NCBI RefSeq assembly: GCF_002080455.1 | Contig: NZ_CP020555.1 | Span: 5,864,501 to 5,928,500, forward strand | From: Streptomyces sp. Sge12 | GTDB lineage: Bacteria; Actinomycetota; Actinomycetes; Streptomycetales; Streptomycetaceae | Reading direction: 5' to 3' | DNA: 64,000 nucleotides | Shown here: one piece after another, positions 43,514-51,423 of the stretch | How positions within the stretch are numbered: the first letter of the stretch is position 1 | Layout of the letters: each line of letters begins with the position of its first letter | Notes under the pieces: model-generated | Told to the model about the DNA's origin: nothing | What the model saw: only the letters and a program-made list of their open reading frames with translations | Databases searched by the model: none | Program-made: the position numbers and the translations under genes

Positions 43514-44446
43514 TCAGTCCCAGTCCCAGGCGATCCCGAGGATCCCGCGCCGCACCGACTGCTCCACCAGGTGCACCGCCCGATGCCGGCCGCTGGGCGT
43601 CAGGTCCACGAAGCCGGTGCGCGGGGCCTCGGGGCCGCCCCGCGCGAAACGCCGGCAGCGCACCGGCAGGGCCGCCTCGTCGAAGCCGACCTGGAGCATG
43701 TACTGGCCGCCGGCGTAACTGAACCCGCGCACGTACTCGCTGCTGCGGGCGCCCGTACCGTCCTCGACCACATAGCCGAAGACGTGGGTGTCCCCGCGCC
43801 GCAGCCGCGCGTCGAAGAGCAGTTCCGCGACCACCACCCCGGATTCCGGGTGGCACCGCACCCGGCCCGTGCGGCAGTTCTCGTACGCCGATACGCGGAT
43901 CCGGGACACGTCGCAGCCCTGGTCGCCGTGGTGGACGGCGAGGTAGCGGTCGACCCCGTCCCGGTGCGCCCGGACGATCTGCTGCGACTCACGGACCCGC
44001 AGCTCCCCCGCCGCGCCGATGCGGACCCGCTCGTGGTGCCCGACCGAGTGCAGCCCGCCGTCCGGCGGGAGGTCCATTCCGTTCAGCAGCCGCTCCACCG
44101 TCCCGCCCATGCTGAACAGGGCCCGGTACGAGCGGGTGGTCGGTCGGGCGGGCCCGGGGCCGGCCTCGGGGGCGGCCAGCAGCCGCAGGAGGGCGCCGTC
44201 GGGCAGTTCCAGGATCCGCTCCAGGGCGCCGACCGCCCGCAGCGACTCGGGGTGACGCGGCCGCCGGGCACCCTGCTGCCAGTAACTGAGGCTGGTGACG
44301 CCGACCTTGATGCCCTGCGCCGCGAGCCGGTGCTGGACCCGGTGCAGGGGCAGTCCGCGCGCGGCGAGGGCGGCGCGCAGGGCGAGGTGGAAGGGGCCGC
44401 CGCGCAGCAACCGGCCGAGTTCCGCCGTGTCGCCGGTCGGTCGCAT
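43514..44446 (-). CDS. HTH transcriptional regulator of unknown class
   Basis: The protein has 310 aa from ATG 44446, behind GAGGAGT. The N-terminal 75 residues look like a helix-turn-helix (LALRAALAARGLPLHRVQHR, then VGVTSLSYWQQGARRPRHPE). The C-terminal 180 residues are a beta-rich domain (VSRIRVSAYENC, LLFDARLRRGDTHVFGY) that I do not recognise. It is divergent from the papain-like peptidase operon, and a perfect 14-bp palindrome sits 11 nt before its start codon, which suggests autoregulation. Confidence 0.65.
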   Translation of the reverse strand: MRPTGDTAELGRLLRGGPFHLALRAALAARGLPLHRVQHRLAAQGIKVGVTSLSYWQQGARRPRHPESLRAVGALERILELPDGALLRLLAAPEAGPGPARPTTRSYRALFSMGGTVERLLNGMDLPPDGGLHSVGHHERVRIGAAGELRVRESQQIVRAHRDGVDRYLAVHHGDQGCDVSRIRVSAYENCRTGRVRCHPESGVVVAELLFDARLRRGDTHVFGYVVEDGTGARSSEYVRGFSYAGGQYMLQVGFDEAALPVRCRRFARGGPEAPRTGFVDLTPSGRHRAVHLVEQSVRRGILGIAWDWD

Positions 44447-44457
44447 GGCGACTCCTC

Positions 44458-44563
44458 TGTGAACGTTCACACGGGCCGGTGCGGGGGATCGCGGTGGCGG
44501 CTCGGGGGGACCAGGTGACACGACAGCAACCGTTCACACCGCAGCCCCACCGTTCACACCGCA
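44458..44563. promoter_or_regulatory. Operator set between regulator and peptidase operon
   Basis: TGTGAACGTTCACA (44458-44471) is a perfect palindrome. Two direct copies of ACCGTTCACACCGCA follow at 44529-44543 and 44549-44563, 20 bp apart (two helix turns), each containing the same half-site GTTCAC. Confidence 0.65.
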
Positions 44564-44586
44564 ATGTCAACGCGTATTGAAGCGTG

Positions 44587-44616
44587 TTGACCTGATCGCG
44601 ACAACTCCCTGATGCT
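44587..44616 (+). promoter_or_regulatory. Candidate promoter of the papain-like peptidase operon
   Basis: TTGACC (44587-44592), 18 nt, GATGCT (44611-44616). It lies about 24 bp downstream of the operator repeats. Confidence 0.45.
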
Positions 44617-44675
44617 CCTGAACAGCGTCCGGACGCGCTCCTCCACCCCCCAATCCCCACACTGGGAGGAACGCG

Positions 44676-45284
44676 ATGCGCAACCGAAACCGGCGGCTTT
44701 CCCCAGCCGCCTCGCTCACCGCCGTGCTCACCGCCCTGCTGTTCGCCCTGCCCATCGGCACCGGCACCGCCGCCGCTGCCGATGCCGGCACCGACTCCGC
44801 CCTCGCCACCAAGCGCCTGAACATCACCATGCAGGCGCAGACGAAGACCAACTGGTGCTGGGCCGCCGGCGGCAACACCATCGCCACCTGGTTCGGCCGG
44901 AACTACAGCCAGAACCAGTTCTGCAACGCCGCCTTCAACCGCCAGCAGGGCAGCGAATGCCCCAACAACCAGGCCACCCTCGGCAACGTCCAGACCGGGC
45001 TGCGCTGGGCGGGCATCAACCCCGGCTCCTACGTCACCGGCTGGCTCCAGTACTCCACCGTCCAGACCGAGATCAACGCCAACCGGCCGATCGAGACCCG
45101 GATCCAATGGTCCAACGGCGGCGGCCACATGCACGTCGTCTACGGCTACGACACCGCGAGCAACTGGGTCTACTGGGGCGACCCCTGGCCCTCCAGCGAC
45201 CGCTACAACTGGGCCTCGCACGCCTGGTACGTCAACAACAACACCTTCTCCTGGACCCACTCGCTCTACCGGATCGGGGCGTGA
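44676..45284 (+). CDS. Secreted papain-like cysteine peptidase
   Basis: The protein has 202 aa from ATG 44676, behind GGGAGGA. A signal peptide ends near TAAAADA. The catalytic motifs are NWCWAAGGNT (Cys61), GGGHMHVVYGY (His151 or His153) and WGDPW (Asp169). The family resembles small papain-like/C39-type peptidases, some of which act on peptides of competing bacteria. The mature part is about 165 residues with no pro-domain. Its stop overlaps the start of the next gene (GTGA), so the two proteins are probably made together. Confidence 0.8.
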   Translation: MRNRNRRLSPAASLTAVLTALLFALPIGTGTAAAADAGTDSALATKRLNITMQAQTKTNWCWAAGGNTIATWFGRNYSQNQFCNAAFNRQQGSECPNNQATLGNVQTGLRWAGINPGSYVTGWLQYSTVQTEINANRPIETRIQWSNGGGHMHVVYGYDTASNWVYWGDPWPSSDRYNWASHAWYVNNNTFSWTHSLYRIGA

Positions 45285-46081
45285 CCGCCATGACCCTGCG
45301 CGCCACCGCCGCAGCCGCGGTCCTCGCCGCCACCGCCCTCCTCGGCCCCGCCCCACTCGCGGCCGCGGCTCCCGGGGGCCCCGTGCCGCAGCCCGAGGCC
45401 GCCACCGCCGAAAACCGGGCCGCCGCCACACGGGCGGCCACCGCACCCGACACCCTCGCCACCCTCTCCCGCTTCTTCGCCCGGGAGGGCAAGGTCTCCC
45501 TCACGGCCGCGCAGCCCCGGATCGACGGCGAGGCGATACCCGTCAACCACCTGTCCCCGGAGTTCGTCGCGGGCAGAGCGGGCGCGCCGGTCGCCCGGCT
45601 GGAGTTCCTCGCCAGCAGGGCCGTCTCCTCCGACGGGCAGCAGGCCGCGCTGTGGACGGCGCGCACGGAGGCCGGCTGGCAGGTCGTGAACATCGCCACC
45701 GGCGACGACGAGTTCCGCTACGCCCGGCTGGGTGCAGAGAAACTGCCCGGGGGAACGGTGTTCCGGGAACCGCAGATCGACGCCTGGTACGTGACCGGGG
45801 GCAGCAGGGTGCTGCCGCTGGACGAGGACGCGGAACGGGCCGTGGGCGCCGGGGGTACGAGCCTGGCCGCCTACCGGGCCCGGGTGACCGGGGCGTACGG
45901 GGACAAGCTCCCCGGCTCCCCTTACGCCGCGCGCGGCACGGCCGGCGGCTACGCCGAAGCCCCGGCCGGGGGTGACGGGACTCCGGTCGCGGCGGTGACC
46001 GGCGGCGCCGGTGCGCTCGCCGCGCTGGGCGGGGGCGGTGTGCTGGTCGCCCTGCGGCGCCGTCGGGCCGCCCGGGCTTAG
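45281..46081 (+). CDS. Secreted, C-terminally anchored protein of unknown function
   Basis: The protein has 266 aa from GTG 45281 (ATG 45290 possible), overlapping the peptidase stop. It has a signal peptide, a globular domain (ALWTARTEAGWQVVNIATGD, FREPQIDAWYVTGGSRVLPL) and a C-terminal membrane helix with a basic end (GALAALGGGGVLVALRRRR). I do not recognise the domain. As the only partner of the peptidase gene it may be its substrate, inhibitor or anchor; the sequence does not decide between these. Confidence 0.65.
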   Translation: MTAMTLRATAAAAVLAATALLGPAPLAAAAPGGPVPQPEAATAENRAAATRAATAPDTLATLSRFFAREGKVSLTAAQPRIDGEAIPVNHLSPEFVAGRAGAPVARLEFLASRAVSSDGQQAALWTARTEAGWQVVNIATGDDEFRYARLGAEKLPGGTVFREPQIDAWYVTGGSRVLPLDEDAERAVGAGGTSLAAYRARVTGAYGDKLPGSPYAARGTAGGYAEAPAGGDGTPVAAVTGGAGALAALGGGGVLVALRRRRAARA

Positions 46082-46090
46082 CCCGTCGGG

Positions 46091-46179
46091 GGCTCCGCCC
46101 CCGGACCCCCGCGCCTCAAACGCCGGCGGGGCTGTATTTCAGCCCGTCCGGCGTTTGAGGACCGGGTCCGGGCGGAGCC
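46091..46179. repeat. Full-length Streptomyces intergenic palindrome
   Basis: The left half (GGCTCCGCCCCCGGACCCCC then GCGCCTCAAACGCCGGCGGG) and the right half (CCGTCCGGCGTTTGAGGACC then GGGTCCGGGCGGAGCC) form an imperfect 89-bp palindrome around TATTT. I recognise it as a widespread streptomycete intergenic repeat. It can act as a terminator for the 45281 gene. Partial copies lie at 3417-3470 (inside hrpB) and 22851-22881. Confidence 0.75.
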
Positions 46180-46239
46180 CGGGGAGCTCGCGCGGCAGGC
46201 GCCCCGGATCCGCGCACCGGGACGGAGGCCTACCGTCCG

Positions 46240-46262
46240 TTGTCGGTGGGCGCAAGTAGGGT
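46240..46262 (+). promoter_or_regulatory. PafBC/RecA-NDp damage promoter of uvrC
   Basis: TTGTCGGTG (46240-46248), 8 nt (GGCGCAAG), TAGGGT (46257-46262): a perfect consensus match ending 7 nt before the uvrC ATG. Confidence 0.8.
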
Positions 46263-46269
46263 GGTTGGC

Positions 46270-48279
46270 ATGGCCGACCCTTCCAGCTACCGTCCCGAGC
46301 CGGGACAGATCCCTGACTCCCCGGGGGTCTACAAGTTCCGCGACGAGCACCGCCGGGTGATCTACGTCGGGAAGGCCAAGAGCCTGCGCCAGCGCCTGGC
46401 CAGCTACTTCCAGGACCTCGCCGGCCTGCATCCCCGTACCGCCACGATGGTGACCACGGCCGCCTCCGTCGAGTGGACCGTGGTCTCCACCGAGGTCGAG
46501 GCGCTCCAGCTGGAATACTCGTGGATCAAGGAGTTCGACCCCCGGTTCAACGTCAAGTACCGGGACGACAAGAGCTACCCCTCCCTCGCCGTCACCCTCA
46601 ATGAGGAGTACCCGCGGGTCCAGGTCATGCGGGGGCCCAAGAAGAAGGGCGTGCGCTACTTCGGGCCCTACGGACACGCCTGGGCGATCCGCGAGACCGT
46701 CGACCTGATGCTCCGGGTGTTCCCGGTCCGGACCTGCTCCGCCGGCGTGTTCAAGCGTTCCGCCCAGATCGGCCGGCCCTGCCTGCTCGGCTACATCGGC
46801 AAGTGCTCCGCCCCCTGCGTCGGCCGGGTCACCCCCGAGGAGCACCGCGAACTGGCCGAGGACTTCTGCGACTTCATGGCCGGCCGCACCGGCACCTACC
46901 TCTCCCGGCTGGAGAAGGAGATGCACGCGGCGGCCGAGGACATGGAGTACGAGAAGGCCGCCCGGCTGCGCGACGACATCGGGGCACTGCGCCGGGCCAT
47001 GGAGAAGAACGCCGTGGTGCTCGCCGACGCCACCGACGCCGACCTGATCGCCGTCGCCGAGGACGAGCTCGAAGCCGCCGTGCAGATCTTCCACGTCCGC
47101 GGCGGCCGGGTCCGCGGCCAGCGCGGCTGGGTCACCGACAAGGTCGAGGCCGTCGACACGGCCGGACTCGTCGAGCACGCCCTCCAGCAGCTGTACGGCG
47201 AGGAGAAGGGCGAGGCCGTGCCCAAGGAGGTGCTGGTCCCGGCGCTCCCCGAGGACACGCCGGTGCTGAGCCAGTGGCTCGCCGACCGGCGGGGGTCCCA
47301 GGTCAGCCTGCGGATACCGCAGCGCGGCGACAAGAAGGCCCTCATGGAGACCGTCCACCGCAACGCGCTCCAGTCCCTCGCCCTGCACAAGACCAAGCGC
47401 GCCAGCGACCTCACCACGCGCTCCCGGGCCCTGGAGGAGATCGCCGCAGCCCTGGACCTCGACAGCGCCCCGCTGCGCATCGAGTGCTTCGACATCTCCC
47501 ACCTCCAGGGCGACGACGTCGTCGCGTCGATGGTCGTCTTCGAGGACGGCCTGGCCCGCAAGAGCGAGTACCGGCGCTTCCAGATCAAGTCCTTCGAGGG
47601 GCAGGACGACGTCCGCTCCATGCACGAGGTGGTGTCCCGGCGCTTCCGCCGCTATCTCCAGGAGAAGCTCAGGACGGGGGAGTGGGACCCCGAGGACGGC
47701 GACGGGGAGGTGCCCGAGGACGACGGGAAGCCCAAGCGCTTCGCGTACCCGCCCCAGCTCGTCGTGGTCGACGGCGGGCAGCCGCAGGTCGCCGCCGCCA
47801 AGCGGGCCCTGGAGGAGCTCGGGATCGACGACGTCGCCGTGTGCGGCCTGGCCAAGCGGCTGGAGGAGGTCTGGGTGCCCGGCGAGGACGACCCGGTCGT
47901 GCTCCCGCGCACCAGCGAGGGGCTCTACCTGCTCCAGCGGGTGCGTGACGAAGCCCACCGGTTCGCCATCCAGTACCAGCGCAACAAGCGCGGCAAGCGC
48001 CTGAAATCCGGGCCCCTGGACGAGGTGCCCGGCCTCGGCGAGAGCCGCAAGCAGGCCCTGATCAAGCACTTCGGTTCGGTGAAGAAGCTGAGACAGGCGA
48101 CAATCGACCAGATCTGCGAGGTCCCGGGCATAGGCCGGAAGACGGCCGAGACCGTGGTCGCGGCCCTCGCCCGGGCGGTTCCCGCCGGTCCTGCCGTCAA
48201 CACGGCCACAGGAGAGATCATTGAGGATGAGACCCCCGCGCCAGCGGGAGCATCGTCCGAACGGGGGACCGAGCAATGA
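46270..48279 (+). CDS. uvrC: Excinuclease ABC subunit C
   Basis: The protein (669 aa) is the nuclease that cuts on both sides of the lesion. The GIY-YIG domain is at the N-terminus (GVYKFRDEHRRVIYVGKAKS). The zinc/iron-type cysteine cluster RPCLLGYIGKCSAPC and the UVR motif (AAAEDMEYEKAARLRDDIGA) follow. Then comes the RNase-H-like nuclease domain (IECFDISHLQGDDVVASMVV) and tandem HhH motifs (VPGLGESRKQAL, VPGIGRKTAETV). ATG 46270 is chosen over 46240 because the damage promoter overlaps the longer frame. It is the first gene of the uvrC-rapZ-yvcK-whiA operon. Confidence 0.97.
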   Translation: MADPSSYRPEPGQIPDSPGVYKFRDEHRRVIYVGKAKSLRQRLASYFQDLAGLHPRTATMVTTAASVEWTVVSTEVEALQLEYSWIKEFDPRFNVKYRDDKSYPSLAVTLNEEYPRVQVMRGPKKKGVRYFGPYGHAWAIRETVDLMLRVFPVRTCSAGVFKRSAQIGRPCLLGYIGKCSAPCVGRVTPEEHRELAEDFCDFMAGRTGTYLSRLEKEMHAAAEDMEYEKAARLRDDIGALRRAMEKNAVVLADATDADLIAVAEDELEAAVQIFHVRGGRVRGQRGWVTDKVEAVDTAGLVEHALQQLYGEEKGEAVPKEVLVPALPEDTPVLSQWLADRRGSQVSLRIPQRGDKKALMETVHRNALQSLALHKTKRASDLTTRSRALEEIAAALDLDSAPLRIECFDISHLQGDDVVASMVVFEDGLARKSEYRRFQIKSFEGQDDVRSMHEVVSRRFRRYLQEKLRTGEWDPEDGDGEVPEDDGKPKRFAYPPQLVVVDGGQPQVAAAKRALEELGIDDVAVCGLAKRLEEVWVPGEDDPVVLPRTSEGLYLLQRVRDEAHRFAIQYQRNKRGKRLKSGPLDEVPGLGESRKQALIKHFGSVKKLRQATIDQICEVPGIGRKTAETVVAALARAVPAGPAVNTATGEIIEDETPAPAGASSERGTEQ

Positions 48280-49223
48280 CCGAGCACGAGACCACGCACG
48301 ACCGAGACGGAGCACAGGTGAGTACGGGCACGACAGCGGAGCCCGGCGAGACCGCCGAGGCGGCCATCCCCGAGCTGGTGATCATCTCCGGCATGTCCGG
48401 GGCCGGCCGCAGCACGGCGGCCAAGTGTCTGGAGGACCTCGGCTGGTTCGTCGTCGACAACCTCCCGCCGGCCCTGATCCCGACCATGGTGGAGCTCGGC
48501 GCACGCTCCCAGGGCAACGTGGCGCGCATCGCCGTCGTCGTGGACGTCCGCGGCCGCCAGTTCTTCGACGCCCTGCGCGAGTCCCTCGCCGACCTCGACA
48601 GCAAGGGCGTCACCCGCCGCATCGTCTTCCTGGAGTCCTCCGACGACGCGCTGGTCCGCCGCTTCGAGTCGGTCCGCCGCCCGCACCCGCTCCAGGGCGA
48701 CGGGCGCATCACCGACGGCATCGCCGCCGAGCGAGACCTGCTGCGCGAGCTGCGCGGCGACGCCGACCTGGTGATCGACACCTCCAGCCTGAACGTGCAC
48801 GAGCTGCGCGCCAAGATGGACGCCCAGTTCGCCGGGGACGAGGAGCCCGAGCTGCGGGCCACCGTCATGTCCTTCGGCTACAAGTACGGCCTCCCCGTCG
48901 ACGCCGACCTGGTCGTCGACTGCCGCTTCATCCCCAACCCGCACTGGGTCCCGGAGCTGCGCCCCTTCACCGGGCTCAACGAGGAGGTGTCGGGGTACGT
49001 CTTCAGCCAGCCCGGCGCCAAGGAGTTCCTCGACCGCTACACCGAGCTGCTCCAGCTCATCGCCACCGGCTACCGCCGCGAGGGCAAGCGGTACGTGACC
49101 ATCGCGGTCGGCTGCACGGGCGGCAAGCACCGCAGCGTGGCCATGTCCGAGAAGCTCGCCGCCCGCCTTGCCTCCGAGGGAGTCGAGACCGTCGTAGTCC
49201 ACCGGGACATGGGGCGCGAGTGA
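48276..49223 (+). CDS. rapZ: RapZ/YvcJ-family nucleotide-binding protein
   Basis: The protein has 315 aa; its ATG overlaps the uvrC stop. Walker A is GMSGAGRSTAAK (near residue 40), followed by VVDNLPPALIPTM and the C-terminal RapZ domain with VGCTGGKHRSVAMSE. In E. coli RapZ guides RNase E to a small RNA; in actinobacteria the role is less clear, and the protein is usually described as a P-loop nucleotide-binding factor. The first 30 residues (TEHETTHDRDGAQ) are poorly conserved. Confidence 0.92.
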   Translation: MTEHETTHDRDGAQVSTGTTAEPGETAEAAIPELVIISGMSGAGRSTAAKCLEDLGWFVVDNLPPALIPTMVELGARSQGNVARIAVVVDVRGRQFFDALRESLADLDSKGVTRRIVFLESSDDALVRRFESVRRPHPLQGDGRITDGIAAERDLLRELRGDADLVIDTSSLNVHELRAKMDAQFAGDEEPELRATVMSFGYKYGLPVDADLVVDCRFIPNPHWVPELRPFTGLNEEVSGYVFSQPGAKEFLDRYTELLQLIATGYRREGKRYVTIAVGCTGGKHRSVAMSEKLAARLASEGVETVVVHRDMGRE

Positions 49224-50284
49224 CCGCACGGACCCCGCGGCTGAGCCGCCTGCGCCGCCTCACCCCGGGACGGGGCGAGGACGGCGTGGGCCGCTCCGGC
49301 CGCTCCGGCCGCCGGCGCGGCGCCACGCCCAAGGTGGTGGCGCTCGGCGGCGGCCAGGGCCTGTCGGCCTCCCTCGCCGCCCTGCGCCGCATCACCGGTG
49401 ACCTCACCGCCGTGGTCACCGTCGCCGACGACGGCGGATCCAGCGGCCGGCTCCGGGAGGAGCTCGGCGTGCTCCCGCCCGGCGACCTGCGCAAGGCGCT
49501 GGCCGCGCTGTGCGGGGACGACGACTGGGGCCAGACCTGGGCCCGGGTCATCCAGCACCGCTTCCAGTCCGAGGGCGACCTGCACGGGCACGCCGTCGGC
49601 AACCTGCTGATCGTCGCCCTGTGGGAACAGCTCGGCGATCCCGTCCAGGCCCTCGACCTGGTCGGCAAGCTGCTCGGGGCACAGGGCCGCGTCCTGCCGA
49701 TGTCGGCGGTCCCGCTGGAGCTCCAGGCCCTGGTCAGGGGGCACGACCCGGCCCGCCCCGAGGACGTGGACACCGTCCGCGGGCAGGCCACGGTGGCGCT
49801 GACCCCGGGCGAGGTGCTCTCCGTACAGGTGGTGCCGAGCGACCCGCCGGCGGTGCCGGAGGCGGTCGCCGCGGTGCTGGACGCCGACTGGGTGGTGCTC
49901 GGCCCGGGGTCGTGGTTCTCCTCCGTCATTCCGCACCTGCTGGTGCCGGAACTGCTGGAAGCGCTGATGGAGACGAAGGCCCGGCGGGTCCTCTCGCTGA
50001 ACCTCGCGCCGCAGCCCGGCGAAACAGAGGGCTTCTCTCCGCAGCGTCATTTGGAGGTTTTGGCCCGACACGCCCCTAAACTCGCCCTGGACGTGGTGCT
50101 GGCCGACGAGGCCGCCGTGCCCGACCGCGAGTCCCTCTCCGATGCCGCGAAACGCTTCGGTGCCGCGGTCGAGCTGGCTCCCGTGGCCAGGCAGGACGGT
50201 TCTCCGAAGCACGATCCGGAGCTGCTGGCCGCCGCGTACGACCGTATTTTTCGGATGCATGGAAGGATCGGCCCATGGCGATGA
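49220..50284 (+). CDS. yvcK: YvcK/CuvA-family gluconeogenesis factor
   Basis: The protein has 354 aa from GTG 49220, which overlaps the rapZ stop (GTGA). After an Arg-rich N-terminus of about 35 residues comes the CofD-like fold: VVALGGGQGLSASLAALRR, VTVADDGGSSGRLREELG, and LGPGSWFSSVIPHLL. YvcK proteins bind UDP-sugars and adjust central carbon flow and cell wall synthesis on gluconeogenic carbon sources. The last 10 bp overlap whiA. Confidence 0.93.
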   Translation: MTARTPRLSRLRRLTPGRGEDGVGRSGRSGRRRGATPKVVALGGGQGLSASLAALRRITGDLTAVVTVADDGGSSGRLREELGVLPPGDLRKALAALCGDDDWGQTWARVIQHRFQSEGDLHGHAVGNLLIVALWEQLGDPVQALDLVGKLLGAQGRVLPMSAVPLELQALVRGHDPARPEDVDTVRGQATVALTPGEVLSVQVVPSDPPAVPEAVAAVLDADWVVLGPGSWFSSVIPHLLVPELLEALMETKARRVLSLNLAPQPGETEGFSPQRHLEVLARHAPKLALDVVLADEAAVPDRESLSDAAKRFGAAVELAPVARQDGSPKHDPELLAAAYDRIFRMHGRIGPWR

Positions 50285-51270
50285 CGCCTGCGGTGAAGGA
50301 TGAGATCTCCCGCCTGCCCGTCACCCGCACCTGCTGCAGGAAGGCGGAGGTCTCGGCGATCCTTCGGTTCGCCGGCGGGCTGCACCTGGTGAGCGGCCGC
50401 ATCGTCATCGAGGCGGAGCTGGATACCGGGATCGCCGCCAGACGTCTGCGCAAGGACATCCTGGAGATCTTCGGCCATTCCTCGGACCTGGTGGTGATGG
50501 CACCGGGCGGACTGCGCCGCGGCAGCCGCTACGTGGTCCGCGTCGTGGCCGGCGGTGACCAGCTGGCGCGCCAGACGGGCCTCGTGGACGGCCGCGGGCG
50601 CCCCATCCGGGGCCTTCCGCCGCAGGTGGTCTCCGGGGCCACCTGTGACGCCGAGGCGGCCTGGCGCGGCGCCTTCCTGGCCCACGGCTCGCTCACCGAG
50701 CCGGGCCGGTCGTCCTCCCTGGAGGTCACCTGCCCCGGCCCGGAAGCCGCCCTGGCCCTGGTGGGCGCCGCCCGCAGGCTGTCCATCGCCGCCAAGGCGC
50801 GCGAGGTCCGCGGCGTGGACCGGGTCGTCGTCCGCGACGGCGACGCGATCGGGGCCCTGCTGACGCGGCTCGGCGCGCACGAGTCGGTGCTGGCCTGGGA
50901 GGAGCGGCGGATGCGGCGCGAGGTGCGCGCCACCGCCAACCGCCTGGCCAACTTCGACGACGCCAACCTGCGCCGCTCGGCGCGGGCCGCGGTGGCCGCC
51001 GGAGCCCGCGTGCAGCGTGCGCTGGAGATCCTCGGCGAGGAGGTCCCCGAGCACCTGGCGGCGGCCGGCCGACTGCGCATGGAGCACAAGCAGGCCTCCC
51101 TGGAGGAGCTGGGCGCGCTCGCCGACCCGCCGCTGACCAAGGACGCGGTGGCCGGCCGGATCCGCCGCCTGCTGGCGATGGCCGACAAGCGGGCCCAGGA
51201 CCTCGGCATCCCGGGCACCGAGTCGAACCTGGACCTCAGCGAGGAGATGGCCGACAACATGGCCGGCTGA
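50275..51270 (+). CDS. whiA: Sporulation regulator WhiA
   Basis: The protein has 331 aa and is almost identical to WhiA of other streptomycetes as I remember it: AMTPAVKDEISRLPVTRTCC at the start, LAGLIDADG-endonuclease-like lobes lacking catalytic acids, and a C-terminal HTH (LEELGALADPPLTKDAVAGR). WhiA acts with WhiB to stop aerial growth and start sporulation septation. The start ATGGCGATG overlaps the yvcK end, with GGAAGG upstream. The terminator at 51303 closes the operon. Confidence 0.97.
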   Translation: MAMTPAVKDEISRLPVTRTCCRKAEVSAILRFAGGLHLVSGRIVIEAELDTGIAARRLRKDILEIFGHSSDLVVMAPGGLRRGSRYVVRVVAGGDQLARQTGLVDGRGRPIRGLPPQVVSGATCDAEAAWRGAFLAHGSLTEPGRSSSLEVTCPGPEAALALVGAARRLSIAAKAREVRGVDRVVVRDGDAIGALLTRLGAHESVLAWEERRMRREVRATANRLANFDDANLRRSARAAVAAGARVQRALEILGEEVPEHLAAAGRLRMEHKQASLEELGALADPPLTKDAVAGRIRRLLAMADKRAQDLGIPGTESNLDLSEEMADNMAG

Positions 51271-51302
51271 CCGGACCGGCAGCCCGCTTCCGGATTCGGC
51301 CG

Positions 51303-51336
51303 AAGGGGCCCGCGCGATCACTCGTGCGGGCCCCTT
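51303..51336 (+). terminator. Terminator after whiA
   Basis: AAGGGGCCCGCGCGA (51303-51317) and TCGTGCGGGCCCCTT (51322-51336) form a 15-bp stem (one G-U) with loop TCAC, followed by a T. Confidence 0.9.
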
Positions 51337-51423
51337 TGCCGCACGCCCCATTGACATGAGCATGGGCCGGTCTTGAGTCTGGCGTCCGAACGCTTTCGTG
51401 GCAGACGACGCCCAGGGGGGCAC

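Noticed and set aside
51351..51379. TTGACA before the carboxypeptidase gene as a complete promoter
   Set aside because: The -35 box is good but no acceptable -10 lies at 16-18 nt, so it is only mentioned in the gene entry.
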